A DNA stretch of 64,000 bases from Acetobacter sp. (lineage in GTDB: Bacteria > Pseudomonadota > Alphaproteobacteria > Acetobacterales > Acetobacteraceae): positions 18,695 to 82,694 of the forward strand of contig JAFVHT010000001.1 in the NCBI GenBank assembly GCA_017474285.1. The letters are read 5' to 3'. The notes beneath the pieces were generated by a model. That model did not search any database. It had not been told where the DNA came from and saw only the letters and a list, made by a program, of their open reading frames with translations. The translations under genes were made by a program, and so were the position numbers. Each line of letters opens with the position of its first letter. The stretch's first letter is position 1. Below are positions 36,606 to 46,308 of this stretch, one piece after another.

Positions 36606-37601
36606 CTACTTCTTTACAAGAGAATTTGCAAATTCCCAACACCGACCAGCAGTACGGATAACACGCGCAATAAAGGGCGGTGTTGTCGGGCGTAACAAAC
36701 GTGAATCATAGCCCGCGAATCGACGAGCATCTTCGTGGAGACACAAATCCATAAAATCAGGAAGGCTGATTTGAGTGTTCGTCATAGATTTTGTGCCCGT
36801 GACGGTAAAATTGTTATCTTGTGTATGTTCCTGCCCTTTATCGTCTACGGTGCGAACAAGGCTCATACGTTCGTAAGCTAAAAATGCCCATACAGCCCAA
36901 ACTTTTAGCTCAAAATAGGGGCGACGCCACCAAGGCATAACAGCGCGGTACCACGCAAGCCAATTGGCAAAAAGCAAAATATGGCGTGTTTCTTCCTGCA
37001 TAATAGGCTCAAATGTATCAATAAGCTCTTGCGGAAAAAAGCCAGAACGTCTTGCGAGTTCAAACATACCAAAAGCAAAGAAACTATCAACACATTCTGA
37101 AAAACCAGTGACCATATATGCCCATTCAACATCTTTAGGCTCAATATAGGGAGGTTCTGGTGCCATAGGAATATTATAGGCGGCAACCATTTTCGCTAAG
37201 ACTTCTTTATGTCGATTTTCTTCCCAAGCATTGCGGGCAATCGCATCTTTCATGTCTGGGTCTTCAACCAATTTGGCATAAGCAGCCATACGTAGGCGTG
37301 CTTTACCTTCAGTTTGAACAGCAATATCCCAGATTGGGAGGGAAACAATTTTGTGGAGAGTCTCTGGATCAAGTTTTGGCCAGTCAATAACAGATGGCTT
37401 ATAAGGGTTAAATGTTTCTCGGAACATAGCGGCAACAGCGCGTTTATGTTCATCTGACCCGGGGCGCAGAGGCCCCCGTTCTTCGCTTGTCCAGTGTCTT
37501 GCACGATAATCAGCGTCAATGACGGCTTGCTCGTTGGGAGGCGTGGGCAAATCGTCCACACTGTCAGGAAGATGAGAATAAATATCGTTTAGAGAGCCCA
37601 T
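36606..37601 (-). CDS. ferritin-like (diiron) domain protein
   Basis: A 331-residue protein with a ferritin-like four-helix region. Two Glu-x-x-His signatures are visible, EENRH (Glu128/His131) and EETRH (Glu204/His207). Additional Glu at about 98 (QTEGK) and 169 (SECVDSF) complete a diiron ligand set. The helices around 210-245 are Trp/Tyr-rich and could contact the membrane. ATG 37601 is chosen over a GTG three codons earlier. It ends in an intrinsic terminator and appears monocistronic. The reaction is unknown; oxygenase or oxidase chemistry is the general expectation for this ligand pattern. Confidence 0.75.
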   Translation of the reverse strand: MGSLNDIYSHLPDSVDDLPTPPNEQAVIDADYRARHWTSEERGPLRPGSDEHKRAVAAMFRETFNPYKPSVIDWPKLDPETLHKIVSLPIWDIAVQTEGKARLRMAAYAKLVEDPDMKDAIARNAWEENRHKEVLAKMVAAYNIPMAPEPPYIEPKDVEWAYMVTGFSECVDSFFAFGMFELARRSGFFPQELIDTFEPIMQEETRHILLFANWLAWYRAVMPWWRRPYFELKVWAVWAFLAYERMSLVRTVDDKGQEHTQDNNFTVTGTKSMTNTQISLPDFMDLCLHEDARRFAGYDSRLLRPTTPPFIARVIRTAGRCWEFANSLVKK

Positions 37602-37712
37602 GTGTAACACCTAAATCCTTAACCTAAAGAGGCAATAACGTTTAGTCAGTCTGAATATTGAGTGTAAATCTTAATCCCACATTGTGAAGAGAAAGATGAT
37701 CAGAACTAAATG

Positions 37713-38408
37713 CTACGATAAATCAGAAACGCGAGAAATGATCTTTGTCACTAAACCGTAATCAATGGCTTCTTGTGCTGACATCCAATAGTTACGATCC
37801 GTATCTTTAGCTATTTTTTCATAGCTATGACCTGTTTCTTTAGAAAAAATGCGATTAAGTCGTTCACGCATTTTGATAATTTCGCGTGCTTCAATGTCAA
37901 TATCAGTTGCTGGTCCTCGTACGCCTCCCATGGGTTGGTGCAGAAGAAATCGAGTATTAGGCAAGCAGAATCGTCGATTTTTGTGTCCAGCCGCAAAAAT
38001 AAGTGCACCAGCCGAAGCAACCCAACCTGTGCCAATAATATTGATAGGCGCGACAGAATCAACAAAGCGAATCATATCGTGAATAGTATCACCACTTTCG
38101 ACATGTCCACCGGGCGAGTTAATATAGACATCTATGGGTTTATCAGACTCACCGAGTAAAGCGAGGAGACGTGCTGTAACCTCACGAGCAATTTTATCGT
38201 CAATGCCGCCAAAGATTAAAACCTTACGTTGTTTGAAAAGTTTGTTATCAATGGCTTCAGGTAAGGTATTGGATTTTTTTGATTTTTCTGTGTCATCAGC
38301 CTCATCAGGTTCTTCTGGAGGCTCTGGGTTTTCATGTGCACTATGTTCTAGTTTGCTGCGTGTAAGAGAAAAATGATCTAACAGAATTGACTTTGTTTTA
38401 TTTTCCAT
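37713..38408 (-). CDS. ClpP-type serine protease (ClpP-like)
   Basis: A 231-residue ClpP-family protease. The catalytic Ser132 is in [14 protein letters not shown], His157 in [10 protein letters not shown] and the Asp in [10 protein letters not shown]. The Met after the Ser in canonical ClpP is Ala here. The acidic 45-residue N-terminal extension ([15 protein letters not shown]) is not present in housekeeping ClpP. No clpX follows, so this looks like a second ClpP paralogue rather than the clpP-clpX pair. It may form a mixed ring with canonical ClpP or act with another unfoldase. Confidence 0.88.
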   Translation of the reverse strand: MENKTKSILLDHFSLTRSKLEHSAHENPEPPEEPDEADDTEKSKKSNTLPEAIDNKLFKQRKVLIFGGIDDKIAREVTARLLALLGESDKPIDVYINSPGGHVESGDTIHDMIRFVDSVAPINIIGTGWVASAGALIFAAGHKNRRFCLPNTRFLLHQPMGGVRGPATDIDIEAREIIKMRERLNRIFSKETGHSYEKIAKDTDRNYWMSAQEAIDYGLVTKIISRVSDLS

Positions 38409-38581
38409 GTTTGTGTTCCATGTTTGTTGTTGCGATGTTACCTAGTATGACGGGTTGGCGTGTTTATTTATCCATATATCTACGAGGCGTTTGCCTGTAT
38501 AGTAAACTTGTATAGTAGACCTTATTCGTAGAGTATGATTTCTAATTTTTACGTGCATATGTAGAGAATGTCCACGAGACG

Positions 38582-39622
38582 ATGTCACAATCTTATATCA
38601 AAAGCCTATACCATTATTTATATCCTCGTAGTATAGGGCAAAGAAATTTTTCTGTTTATCATTTTATAATGTACTGTGTGCGTTATGCTGGGATAGCAGG
38701 GTGTACGTGTATGCTAGGGGGGTGCTATCATCAAGACGTTATAGATAATACAGTAGAATGGATTCACAAAATGCAGGGGGGTGCTATTGCTATACAACGT
38801 CCTCCACCGCCGGGCCAGTACGAGTCTTATCCCGTTATGGGACCTTTTCCGACGCAGCCGCGTGGTCTATTATCGCCTCAAGCACGCACTTTATTAACAC
38901 AAAAATTATTGCGTGATCATGCGTTAACGGATCGTACTATTGCTGTCAGTAGTAGTCTTACGCCAAATATTCCTCCTCTACCAGGAACACCGACTTCGCA
39001 GACACCTGTATTTACAGGGGCAGAAAAAGGGGGGAAAGACTCTGCTAAAACAATGCCCATAAAGTCGTCTATAAAGACACCTGTAAAAACGCTTCCGCGA
39101 GTGAATAATTCTTCTGTGTCGACAGCGCAAGAAAAAAGTAACGATGGGAGTAAAATACATCTTCCTGTTGTGAGAGATGCAAAAGAGGGACCATTATTTG
39201 CTCAACATCCCCCAAAAATTCCTCAAGCGCCACCTCCTCTCCCACAAATTGCAGGTGTGGCTTTGCCGTTAGAAACAGAGACGGAGCATTTTCAATCCAC
39301 TAATTACGATTTATCTGCCATACCAGGAACATTTTTTCATTTTTTGCCTGATTCGGATCAACTTTCTCAGGGACAAGAGGGTCTTCTTAATAGGCTTGTA
39401 CACAAAACGCCTCATGGTCCTTTTTATATTCGTGGCTTTGGTCATGCTCTCTCACTTGATGCAAGGCAACAGGCAGGGGCTGTTAAGCTCGGGGTGTTAC
39501 GTGCCATTCGTTTGGCGCGTGCCCTTATAGCACGAGGTGTTCCCGCTTCTGAAATTCATGTTCGAGGCGATGCTTTTGGTACAGGAGCACGCGTTGCCAT
39601 AAAACCTAATGGGACAAGTTAA
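38582..39622 (+). CDS. OmpA-like lipoprotein
   Basis: A 346-residue envelope protein. Lipobox MLGGC (Cys48 from ATG 38582; the ATG at 38669 gives a compact signal peptide with Cys19) predicts lipidation. A long Pro/Thr/Ser/Lys linker (about 80-230) looks disordered. The C-terminal domain (about 250-346) has OmpA-like features: FLPDSDQLSQGQEGLLNRLV, then YIRGFGHALS, then RAIRLARALIARGVPASEIHVRG, which resembles the peptidoglycan-binding fold with its arginine. It would tether the outer membrane to the wall. It diverges from the ClpP-like gene. Confidence 0.75.
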   Translation: MSQSYIKSLYHYLYPRSIGQRNFSVYHFIMYCVRYAGIAGCTCMLGGCYHQDVIDNTVEWIHKMQGGAIAIQRPPPPGQYESYPVMGPFPTQPRGLLSPQARTLLTQKLLRDHALTDRTIAVSSSLTPNIPPLPGTPTSQTPVFTGAEKGGKDSAKTMPIKSSIKTPVKTLPRVNNSSVSTAQEKSNDGSKIHLPVVRDAKEGPLFAQHPPKIPQAPPPLPQIAGVALPLETETEHFQSTNYDLSAIPGTFFHFLPDSDQLSQGQEGLLNRLVHKTPHGPFYIRGFGHALSLDARQQAGAVKLGVLRAIRLARALIARGVPASEIHVRGDAFGTGARVAIKPNGTS

Positions 39623-39827
39623 ATAAGTTTGAGAAATCAATCGCATCATAGATGAAGTGACTCTCAAAAGTTTTTAGTGTGTAAGGTAAAAGATGGGTTC
39701 AGAATAAGAACAGGTGTTATGAGGGTTTGTTGTGTTCTTTGGAGTCTTATGCTATTTTCAGAAATTTACAATAATAGAGAATACAGAGATTCCTTAATTA
39801 TTTTTATCAGAGAAAGACGAACAGCCT

Positions 39828-41045
39828 ATGACTGAAGAATTTCATCGCATCCGTCGTTTACCACCTTATGTCTTTGCCTCTGTGAACCAAGCAAAAGCGG
39901 CTGCTCGTGCCCGAGGAGAAGATATTATTGATCTGGGTATGGGGAATCCTGATAGTCCAACACCTCCTCATATTGTTGAAAAACTTGTTGAAACGGTCGC
40001 CAATCCACGTACGCATCGTTATTCTATGAGTAAAGGGATTCCCGGGCTACGTAAGGCTGTCTCTGCGTATTATGAACGTCGTTTTCATGTAGGGCTTGAT
40101 CCTGAAAAAGAAATTGTCGTGACATTAGGATCAAAAGAGGGACTCGCCAATTTAGCATCGGCAATTACAACTCCAGGTGATACGATTTTAGTACCTAACC
40201 CCTCTTACCCGATACATCAATTTGGTTTTATTATTGCAGGGGGAAGTGTGCGATCTGTACCTGCAACGCCTGATGATGACATGTTGCGGGCTCTTTATCG
40301 GGCCGTCAAACATTCTGTTCCAAAACCAACGGTTCTGATTGTTAATTTTCCCTCTAATCCTACGGCTTATTTGGCAGATTCTGCTTTTTATAAAGAACTC
40401 GTGACTTTTGCTCGACGTGAAAATATTTGGATTCTCTCAGATTTAGCTTATGCAGAAATTTATTTTGGTGAAAAAATCCCTTCTTCTATTTTAGAAATAC
40501 CTGGGGCGCGTGACATTGCCGTAGAATTTACTTCTATGTCGAAAACATATTCTATGGCAGGGTGGCGTGTAGGTTTTGCGGCAGGGAATGAACGGTTGAT
40601 TGCCGCGCTGACGCGTATTAAATCTTATTTGGATTATGGAGCGTTTACGCCTATTCAAGTGGCGGCTACAGCGGCGTTGAATGGTCCTCAGGATTGTGTG
40701 GCAGAGTTACGTGCTCTTTATAAAGAGCGGCGAGATGTCCTTATTCGTGGTTTGCATGCAGCAGGGTGGGAAGTGCCTTCGCCTGAGGGGTCTATGTTTG
40801 CTTGGGCGCCTATTCCAGAACCTTTTCGTGAGATGGGAAGTGTGGCTTTTGCACGCCTATTGTTGGAAGAAGCGGGTGTCGCCGTGGCACCAGGTCTGGG
40901 ATTTGGTGAATATGGGGATAGTCATGTTCGTATTGGACTTGTGGAAAACACGCATCGCCTAAGGCAAGCGCTTCGGTCTATTAGAAGCTTTTTAAGCGCA
41001 CATGGTGTGTCTTCACCATCTCTTTCCTCTGATAAACCTGTTTAG
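39828..41045 (+). CDS. class I/II aminotransferase (AlaC-like)
   Basis: A 405-residue fold-type I PLP enzyme, closest by eye to the alanine/aspartate aminotransferase group (AlaC) and LL-diaminopimelate aminotransferases. N-terminal DLGMGNPDSPTPPH, then VTLGSKEGLANLA, NFPSNPTAYLA, the Asp/Tyr of SDLAYAEIYF, and the PLP Lys in SMSKTYSMAGWRVGF. It sits immediately before hom, an arrangement common in alphaproteobacteria. The gap is 20 bases to the hom GTG start, suggesting co-transcription for aspartate-family amino acids. Confidence 0.9.
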   Translation: MTEEFHRIRRLPPYVFASVNQAKAAARARGEDIIDLGMGNPDSPTPPHIVEKLVETVANPRTHRYSMSKGIPGLRKAVSAYYERRFHVGLDPEKEIVVTLGSKEGLANLASAITTPGDTILVPNPSYPIHQFGFIIAGGSVRSVPATPDDDMLRALYRAVKHSVPKPTVLIVNFPSNPTAYLADSAFYKELVTFARRENIWILSDLAYAEIYFGEKIPSSILEIPGARDIAVEFTSMSKTYSMAGWRVGFAAGNERLIAALTRIKSYLDYGAFTPIQVAATAALNGPQDCVAELRALYKERRDVLIRGLHAAGWEVPSPEGSMFAWAPIPEPFREMGSVAFARLLLEEAGVAVAPGLGFGEYGDSHVRIGLVENTHRLRQALRSIRSFLSAHGVSSPSLSSDKPV

Positions 41046-41065
41046 AAAAGTTGGAGCTTGAAATC

Positions 41066-42367
41066 GTGATATCTTCTCCTCTTCGTTTGGGTATTGCCGG
41101 TCTTGGTACTGTTGGCGCAGGTGTTGTTCGTCTTTTGCATGATCATGCCGATTTGTTAAAAACGCGTACAGGTCGTCTTTTACAAGTTGTTGCTGTTAGT
41201 GCACGTGATCGTACGCGTGATCGTGGTATTGATGTTACGGGGTTGACGTGGTACGACAACGCTCTTGATCTTGTAAAAGACCCTAATGTAGATGTTGTTG
41301 TAGAGCTTATTGGGGGATCTGAAGGCGTTGCACGTGCTTTAGTGGAAACAGCATTGAAGGCAGGTAAGCCTGTTGTAACAGCCAATAAGGCGTTGATTGC
41401 TCTTCATGGTTATGAACTTGCTGCTTTAAGTGCTGATAATCGAGCACCTTTATTATTTGAAGCCGCTGTCGCAGGTGGTATTCCTGCAATTAAAACAGTA
41501 CGTGAGGGGCTTGCGGCGGATCGGTTGTTGCGTATTGGCGGTATTCTTAACGGCACTTGTAACCATATCTTAACCGTCATGCGTAAGACAGGGCAGGAAT
41601 TTGCGGCAGTCTTAAAAGAGGTACAAGATTTAGGGTATGCCGAAGCGGATCCATCAACTGATATTGATGGTTTAGATGCCGCACACAAATTAACTATTTT
41701 AGCGGGACTTGCGTTTGGTTGTCCTGTTGTCTTTGATTCTGTGTACGTTGAAGGGATTCGCCATATTGCGGCACAAGATCATATTTTTGCGCAACGTCTT
41801 GGGTATCGTATTAAATTATTGGGGATAGCTAGTAAAATCCATGTGGGGATTCAAGCCCGTGTAACGCCTTGCCTTGTGCCACAATACGCACCAATTGCAC
41901 AAGTTGATGGCGTTTTTAATGCTGTTGTTGCAGAAGGTGAATTTGTTGGTCGTATGATGATAGAAGGGCGTGGCGCAGGGGCAGGACCTACGGCGAGTGC
42001 TATTGCGGCTGATCTTGTGGATATTGCGCGCGGTCATGCTATGACATTATGGGGGGTACACTCTGAAGTACCAAAACCTGTGCGTGCCTGTTCTATTTCA
42101 ACAGGGGAGTCCGCATTCTATTTGCGTTTACAAGTAGAAGATCGTCCCGGTGTTATAGCTGATATTACGGCTATTTTGCGTGATTGTGGTATCTCGTTGC
42201 AGAGTATGTTGCAATATCCAGCAGAAAAAGAAGTTGTTTCATGTGTGCCGCTTGTTTTAGTGACCCATCGCACATCAGAAGCGGCGATGCAGACCGCTAT
42301 TAACCAAATTGGAGCTTTGAGCGTTGTTGCCGATACTCCTGTTATGATTCGTATTGAAACGACCTAA
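41066..42367 (+). CDS. hom: homoserine dehydrogenase
   Basis: A 433-residue NAD(P)-dependent enzyme making homoserine from aspartate semialdehyde on the way to Thr and Met. Rossmann motif GLGTVGAGVV near the start; the catalytic domain has GGSEGVARALVETAL, TANKALIALHG, GGILNGTCNHIL and EADPSTDIDGLDAAHKL. A C-terminal ACT domain (about 350-433, RVQVEDRPGV-type) mediates Thr feedback. The frame opens at TTG 41051, but GGAG at 41054-41057 places GTG 41066 at a good distance. It is followed closely by glpX. Confidence 0.96.
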   Translation: MISSPLRLGIAGLGTVGAGVVRLLHDHADLLKTRTGRLLQVVAVSARDRTRDRGIDVTGLTWYDNALDLVKDPNVDVVVELIGGSEGVARALVETALKAGKPVVTANKALIALHGYELAALSADNRAPLLFEAAVAGGIPAIKTVREGLAADRLLRIGGILNGTCNHILTVMRKTGQEFAAVLKEVQDLGYAEADPSTDIDGLDAAHKLTILAGLAFGCPVVFDSVYVEGIRHIAAQDHIFAQRLGYRIKLLGIASKIHVGIQARVTPCLVPQYAPIAQVDGVFNAVVAEGEFVGRMMIEGRGAGAGPTASAIAADLVDIARGHAMTLWGVHSEVPKPVRACSISTGESAFYLRLQVEDRPGVIADITAILRDCGISLQSMLQYPAEKEVVSCVPLVLVTHRTSEAAMQTAINQIGALSVVADTPVMIRIETT

Positions 42368-42402
42368 ACATTTTTTAAGAACCCATCAGGAAAGCTGTTC
42401 TC

Positions 42403-43389
42403 ATGTCTGTTTCTTCTCACTCTACTTCTTTTGTAGAAAACACTATTGCCTTTGATCTTGTTCGTGTTACAGAAGCGGCGGCTTTAGCCTCAGCCCAATG
42501 GGTTGGTCGTGGCTGTAAAAACGATGCCGATGGGGCAGCAGTAGAGGCAATGCGTAAGGCTTTTGATAATCTCGCTATTGACGGGGTGGTTGTCATTGGT
42601 GAGGGTGAAATGGATGAAGCCCCTATGCTTTATGTGGGGGAAAAAGTGGGGTGCGGCGGGGTACCCATGGATATTGCTGTTGATCCATTAGAGGGGACGA
42701 CGCTTTGCGCTAAGGCCATGCCTAATGCAATTACAGTGCTAGCCCTAGCCGAGCGTGGCAAACTTTTACATGCTCCCGATATTTATATGGATAAAATTGT
42801 TGTGGGGACGGGTTTGCCAGAAGGGGTTGTTGATCTTGATGCCTCAATTGAAAACAATCTTAAAAATTTAGCACAGGCTAAAAGAAAACCCGTGCAAGAT
42901 TTGGTGTTATGCACGCTTGAACGTGAACGGCATCAAGATCTTATAGCGCGGGCGCGGGCTGTTGGTGCACGCGTGCAATTACTGACGGACGGTGATGTGG
43001 CAGGTGGCATGGCAGCTAGTCTCACAACAAGTGACGTTGATATTTATGTTGGATCAGGGGGCGCGCCAGAAGGTGTTTTGACCGCTGCGGCTATACGCTG
43101 TCTTGGGGGACAAATGCAAGGACGTTTGTTGTTTGAAAATGAGATGCAACGCCAACGCGCTCAGGCGATGAATCCGGGGCAAGATCCTAGTCGTAAATTA
43201 GGGTTACATGATATGGCGGCAGGTTCTGTGTTGTTTTCAGCAACGGGTGTAACAACGGGGGCTCTTTTACGGGGTGTGTCTTATCATAAAGGGCATTCTC
43301 AGGCTATAACCCATTCATTAGTTATGTGTGCCTCTTCAGGGTCTCACTCAGGTATTATACGTTTTATTGAGACCTATCACCAGTGCTAA
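42403..43389 (+). CDS. glpX: class II fructose-1,6-bisphosphatase
   Basis: A 328-residue phosphatase of gluconeogenesis, producing fructose-6-phosphate. Class II (GlpX) motifs: GEGEMDEAPML for metal binding, VDPLEGTTL, and GGAPEGVLTAAA. In acetic acid bacteria gluconeogenesis feeds the pentose phosphate route encoded elsewhere in the window. The start ATG lies 35 bases after hom, and recJ follows by 30 bases, so a hom-glpX-recJ transcript is likely. Confidence 0.95.
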   Translation: MSVSSHSTSFVENTIAFDLVRVTEAAALASAQWVGRGCKNDADGAAVEAMRKAFDNLAIDGVVVIGEGEMDEAPMLYVGEKVGCGGVPMDIAVDPLEGTTLCAKAMPNAITVLALAERGKLLHAPDIYMDKIVVGTGLPEGVVDLDASIENNLKNLAQAKRKPVQDLVLCTLERERHQDLIARARAVGARVQLLTDGDVAGGMAASLTTSDVDIYVGSGGAPEGVLTAAAIRCLGGQMQGRLLFENEMQRQRAQAMNPGQDPSRKLGLHDMAAGSVLFSATGVTTGALLRGVSYHKGHSQAITHSLVMCASSGSHSGIIRFIETYHQC

Positions 43390-43418
43390 GAGTAATGTTC
43401 TCAATAGAGCCTTATTAA

Positions 43419-45230
43419 GTGGACGCGACCCTTTCTCAGAATAGAGAGACCTCTGTTGTGTTGGGGGTGACCTCAAGTGTAAGTAACAGGCGTTGGGTGG
43501 TACGGGGGGCTGTGGACTATCCGCAAGCCGATCGTACAGCCGAGATATTCGCCCAACACTATGGTTTATCGCGTATGGTTGCCCGTATGATGGTGTTGCG
43601 TGGTGTTGCACCTGATCGGGCGCAAGATTACTTAGAACCTAAGTTACAAAATCTTCTGCCAGATCCCTCATGTCTTATGGATATGGACAAAGCGGCTTTG
43701 CGTATAGCACGCGCTGTGCAAAATGGGGAAATTGTTGGGGTTTTTGGTGATTATGATGTTGATGGAACGTGTGCTAGCGTAATTCTTGCCGATGTTTTGG
43801 AAAGTTTAGGCTGTACTGTTCTGACCTATATTCCCGATCGTATTGCGGAGGGGTATGGCCCTAATCGGGCAGCCCTTGAAAAGCTTATAGCACAAAGTGC
43901 CTCTTTGCTGATTTGTGTCGATTGCGGTACGGCTGCGGCAGATGTGCTAAATCCTGTGGCCAATCATGCTGATATTATTGTTATTGATCACCATAAATCG
44001 GAAGATGGACTGCCCGCGATTACCGCGGTTGTCAACCCGAATAGACCTGAGTGCACTTCTGGCTTGTCTTCTCTTTGTGCGGCGGCTCTTACTTTTGTTA
44101 CGATGGTTGCATTACGTCGTGTGCTTCGTCAGGCAGGGTGGTTTTCAACGCATTCCGAACCCGATTTAATGCGTCAATTGGATTTAGTGGCTTTGGCAAC
44201 GATATGCGACGTTATGCCTTTACAAGGGCTTAATCGAGCTTTTGTGACGCAAGGTCTTAAAATCATGGCGTTACGTCATCGTTTGGGGCTTTCTGTTCTT
44301 ATGGAAACAGCGGGCATCACAAAAGCGCCTGATGCGTTTTCTTGTGGGTTTGTATTAGGACCGCGTATTAACGCCGGCGGGCGGATTGCTGAGGCAACGT
44401 TAGGGCTTGATTTGTTACGCTGTCAAGATGAGCCTTTAGCCCAACAAATCGCGTTAAAACTTGATGCTGTCAATCGACGTCGACAAAGCGTAGAAACTGC
44501 TATTTTAGAGCAGGCTATGTCCTATGCGGCAGAACAAAAGAAGGCTGGGCGAGGGGTTCTTGTACTCAGTGGTAAAGAATGGTCTATAGGGGTTGTCGGC
44601 ATTGTTGCGGGGCGGATTAAAGAACATTTTAACCGTCCGACTCTTGTAGGTGCCGAACAAGATGATGGCCTCATTAAAGGATCTGGACGTTCTGTTGTAG
44701 GAGTGGATCTCGGTAGTGCTATTATTGCCGCACGGCAAGCCGGTTTATTGAAAACAGGGGGCGGGCATGCTATGGCAGCGGGGTTTTCTTTTGAAAAAGA
44801 AAAATTAGCCGCGTTACAAGATTTTCTTGATGCTTATTGCCCTCAAGCGGCACAGCTTCCTGATACGGCGGATCTTTGTATTGATGCTGTATTGTGTGTT
44901 GCGGGGGCAACAATTGAATTTGCCCAACAAATGACAATTATGGCACCTTTTGGCGCAAGTAATCCAGAACCTCTCGTTGCTCTTTCATCGGTAACCGTTT
45001 TACGATCTGAGAGAATAGGGCGAGAAAGTCGCACGTTACGCGTTTTTTTACAAGATGAAAATGGCGGGCGGCTAAAAACCCTTCTTTTTCGGGCTGACGA
45101 GACCCCTTTGGCTCAAATACTCGAAGACACAACACGTCCCCTTCTTCATGTAGCCGGCTATTTGCGTGCTGAAAATTGGAATGATCGTACAGATGTGACT
45201 TTTTTTATCCAAGATGTTGCTTATGCCTAA
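43419..45230 (+). CDS. recJ: single-stranded-DNA-specific exonuclease RecJ
   Basis: A 603-residue 5'-3' ssDNA exonuclease for recombination and mismatch repair. DHH-family motifs: VFGDYDVDGTCAS (I), CVDCGTAA (II), VIDHHKSE (III, the DHH) and a conserved Asp in LVALATICDVMPL (IV). The C-terminal DHHA1 region contains GGGHAMAAGFS. Start GTG 43419, 30 bases after glpX. Normal length. It converges with rpoH. Confidence 0.95.
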   Translation: MDATLSQNRETSVVLGVTSSVSNRRWVVRGAVDYPQADRTAEIFAQHYGLSRMVARMMVLRGVAPDRAQDYLEPKLQNLLPDPSCLMDMDKAALRIARAVQNGEIVGVFGDYDVDGTCASVILADVLESLGCTVLTYIPDRIAEGYGPNRAALEKLIAQSASLLICVDCGTAAADVLNPVANHADIIVIDHHKSEDGLPAITAVVNPNRPECTSGLSSLCAAALTFVTMVALRRVLRQAGWFSTHSEPDLMRQLDLVALATICDVMPLQGLNRAFVTQGLKIMALRHRLGLSVLMETAGITKAPDAFSCGFVLGPRINAGGRIAEATLGLDLLRCQDEPLAQQIALKLDAVNRRRQSVETAILEQAMSYAAEQKKAGRGVLVLSGKEWSIGVVGIVAGRIKEHFNRPTLVGAEQDDGLIKGSGRSVVGVDLGSAIIAARQAGLLKTGGGHAMAAGFSFEKEKLAALQDFLDAYCPQAAQLPDTADLCIDAVLCVAGATIEFAQQMTIMAPFGASNPEPLVALSSVTVLRSERIGRESRTLRVFLQDENGGRLKTLLFRADETPLAQILEDTTRPLLHVAGYLRAENWNDRTDVTFFIQDVAYA

Positions 45231-45243
45231 AATAGGTGTAAGC

Positions 45244-46113
45244 CTATAACGACTCTTTAGTTTCTTGTGCTATCGTTTCTTGTACTTTTTCAAAGGCACG
45301 GGCTTCAATTTGACGTACGCGTTCGCGTGAAATGCCGTATTTATGTGCCAAATCTTCTAAAGTCACAGGCTCTTCTTTAAGGCGACGTTGTATAAAAATA
45401 TCGTGTTCTCGTGGGGTAAGTTGGGCTAAAGCCGTTTTAAGCATGGCTTTACGATCAGAAATTTCCTCATTTTCGGCGAGATGTTCTTCTTGGTTGCGTT
45501 GCTCATCAACAAGGCGATCTTGCCATTCGTGGTCATGTTCGGTATAGACTGGTGTATTAAGGCTGTGGTCTGGTGCGGCAAGGCGACGGTTCATATCAAT
45601 AACATCTTGCTCTGGCACGCTTAAACGTGTCGCAATTTTATTGATTTGTTCGGGAGAGAGATCTCCTTCATCAATGGCCTGCATTTCTCCTTTAAGTTGG
45701 CGTAAATTAAAAAATAGCTTTTTTTGTGCGACTGTTGTTCCCATTTTAACCAACGACCAATTATGCAAAATATATTCTTGGATCGCTGCACGAATCCACC
45801 ACATGGCATACGTAGCGAGACGGAATCCTTTATCGGGATCAAAGCGCCGTACAGCCTGCATCATGCCAACAGTGCCTTCGCTTACAAGTTCGTTCATAGG
45901 CAAGCCATAACCGCGGTACCCCATAGCGATTTTAACAACAAGGCGTAGGTGAGAAGTAACAAGTTTATGGGCAGCCTCAATATTACCTGTATCGCGCCAT
46001 AAACGCGAAAGGGTGAGTTCTTCTTCTTGCGTAAGAACAGGGTATTTGCGCATTTGCCGAAAGTAACGAGAAAGACTGTCCTCAGAAGTGGTCGCTATAG
46101 CGGACGATACCAT
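45244..46113 (-). CDS. rpoH: RNA polymerase sigma-32 factor
   Basis: A 289-residue heat-shock sigma factor. Region 2 shows MRKYPVLTQEEELTLSR, the core-binding segment SHLRLVVKIAMGYRGYGLP, and FRLATYAMWWIRAAIQEYIL (-10 recognition). Region 3 is followed by the RpoH box-like segment LKGEMQAIDEGDLSPEQINKIA. Region 4 ends with LEDLAHKYGISRERVRQIE, the -35 helix-turn-helix. Start ATG with AGGAGA upstream. It would direct heat-shock genes in this bacterium. It converges with recJ. Confidence 0.96.
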   Translation of the reverse strand: MVSSAIATTSEDSLSRYFRQMRKYPVLTQEEELTLSRLWRDTGNIEAAHKLVTSHLRLVVKIAMGYRGYGLPMNELVSEGTVGMMQAVRRFDPDKGFRLATYAMWWIRAAIQEYILHNWSLVKMGTTVAQKKLFFNLRQLKGEMQAIDEGDLSPEQINKIATRLSVPEQDVIDMNRRLAAPDHSLNTPVYTEHDHEWQDRLVDEQRNQEEHLAENEEISDRKAMLKTALAQLTPREHDIFIQRRLKEEPVTLEDLAHKYGISRERVRQIEARAFEKVQETIAQETKESL

Positions 46114-46308
46114 GCAGAGAGTTCTCCTACTTTACAAAAATCTTAATCTCTGAAAAAAAGTTAAAAAATGACGTCTGATGTATTAACATTATTTTATCAC
46201 ATAAGTACATTTGTTTTGCCTCCTAAATGATGTTTTTGTTTTTAGAATAACATGAGAAAGTGTTGAATTGTCAGAAAATGGGCTTAATAGTTTACAAAGG
46301 CTAGATTT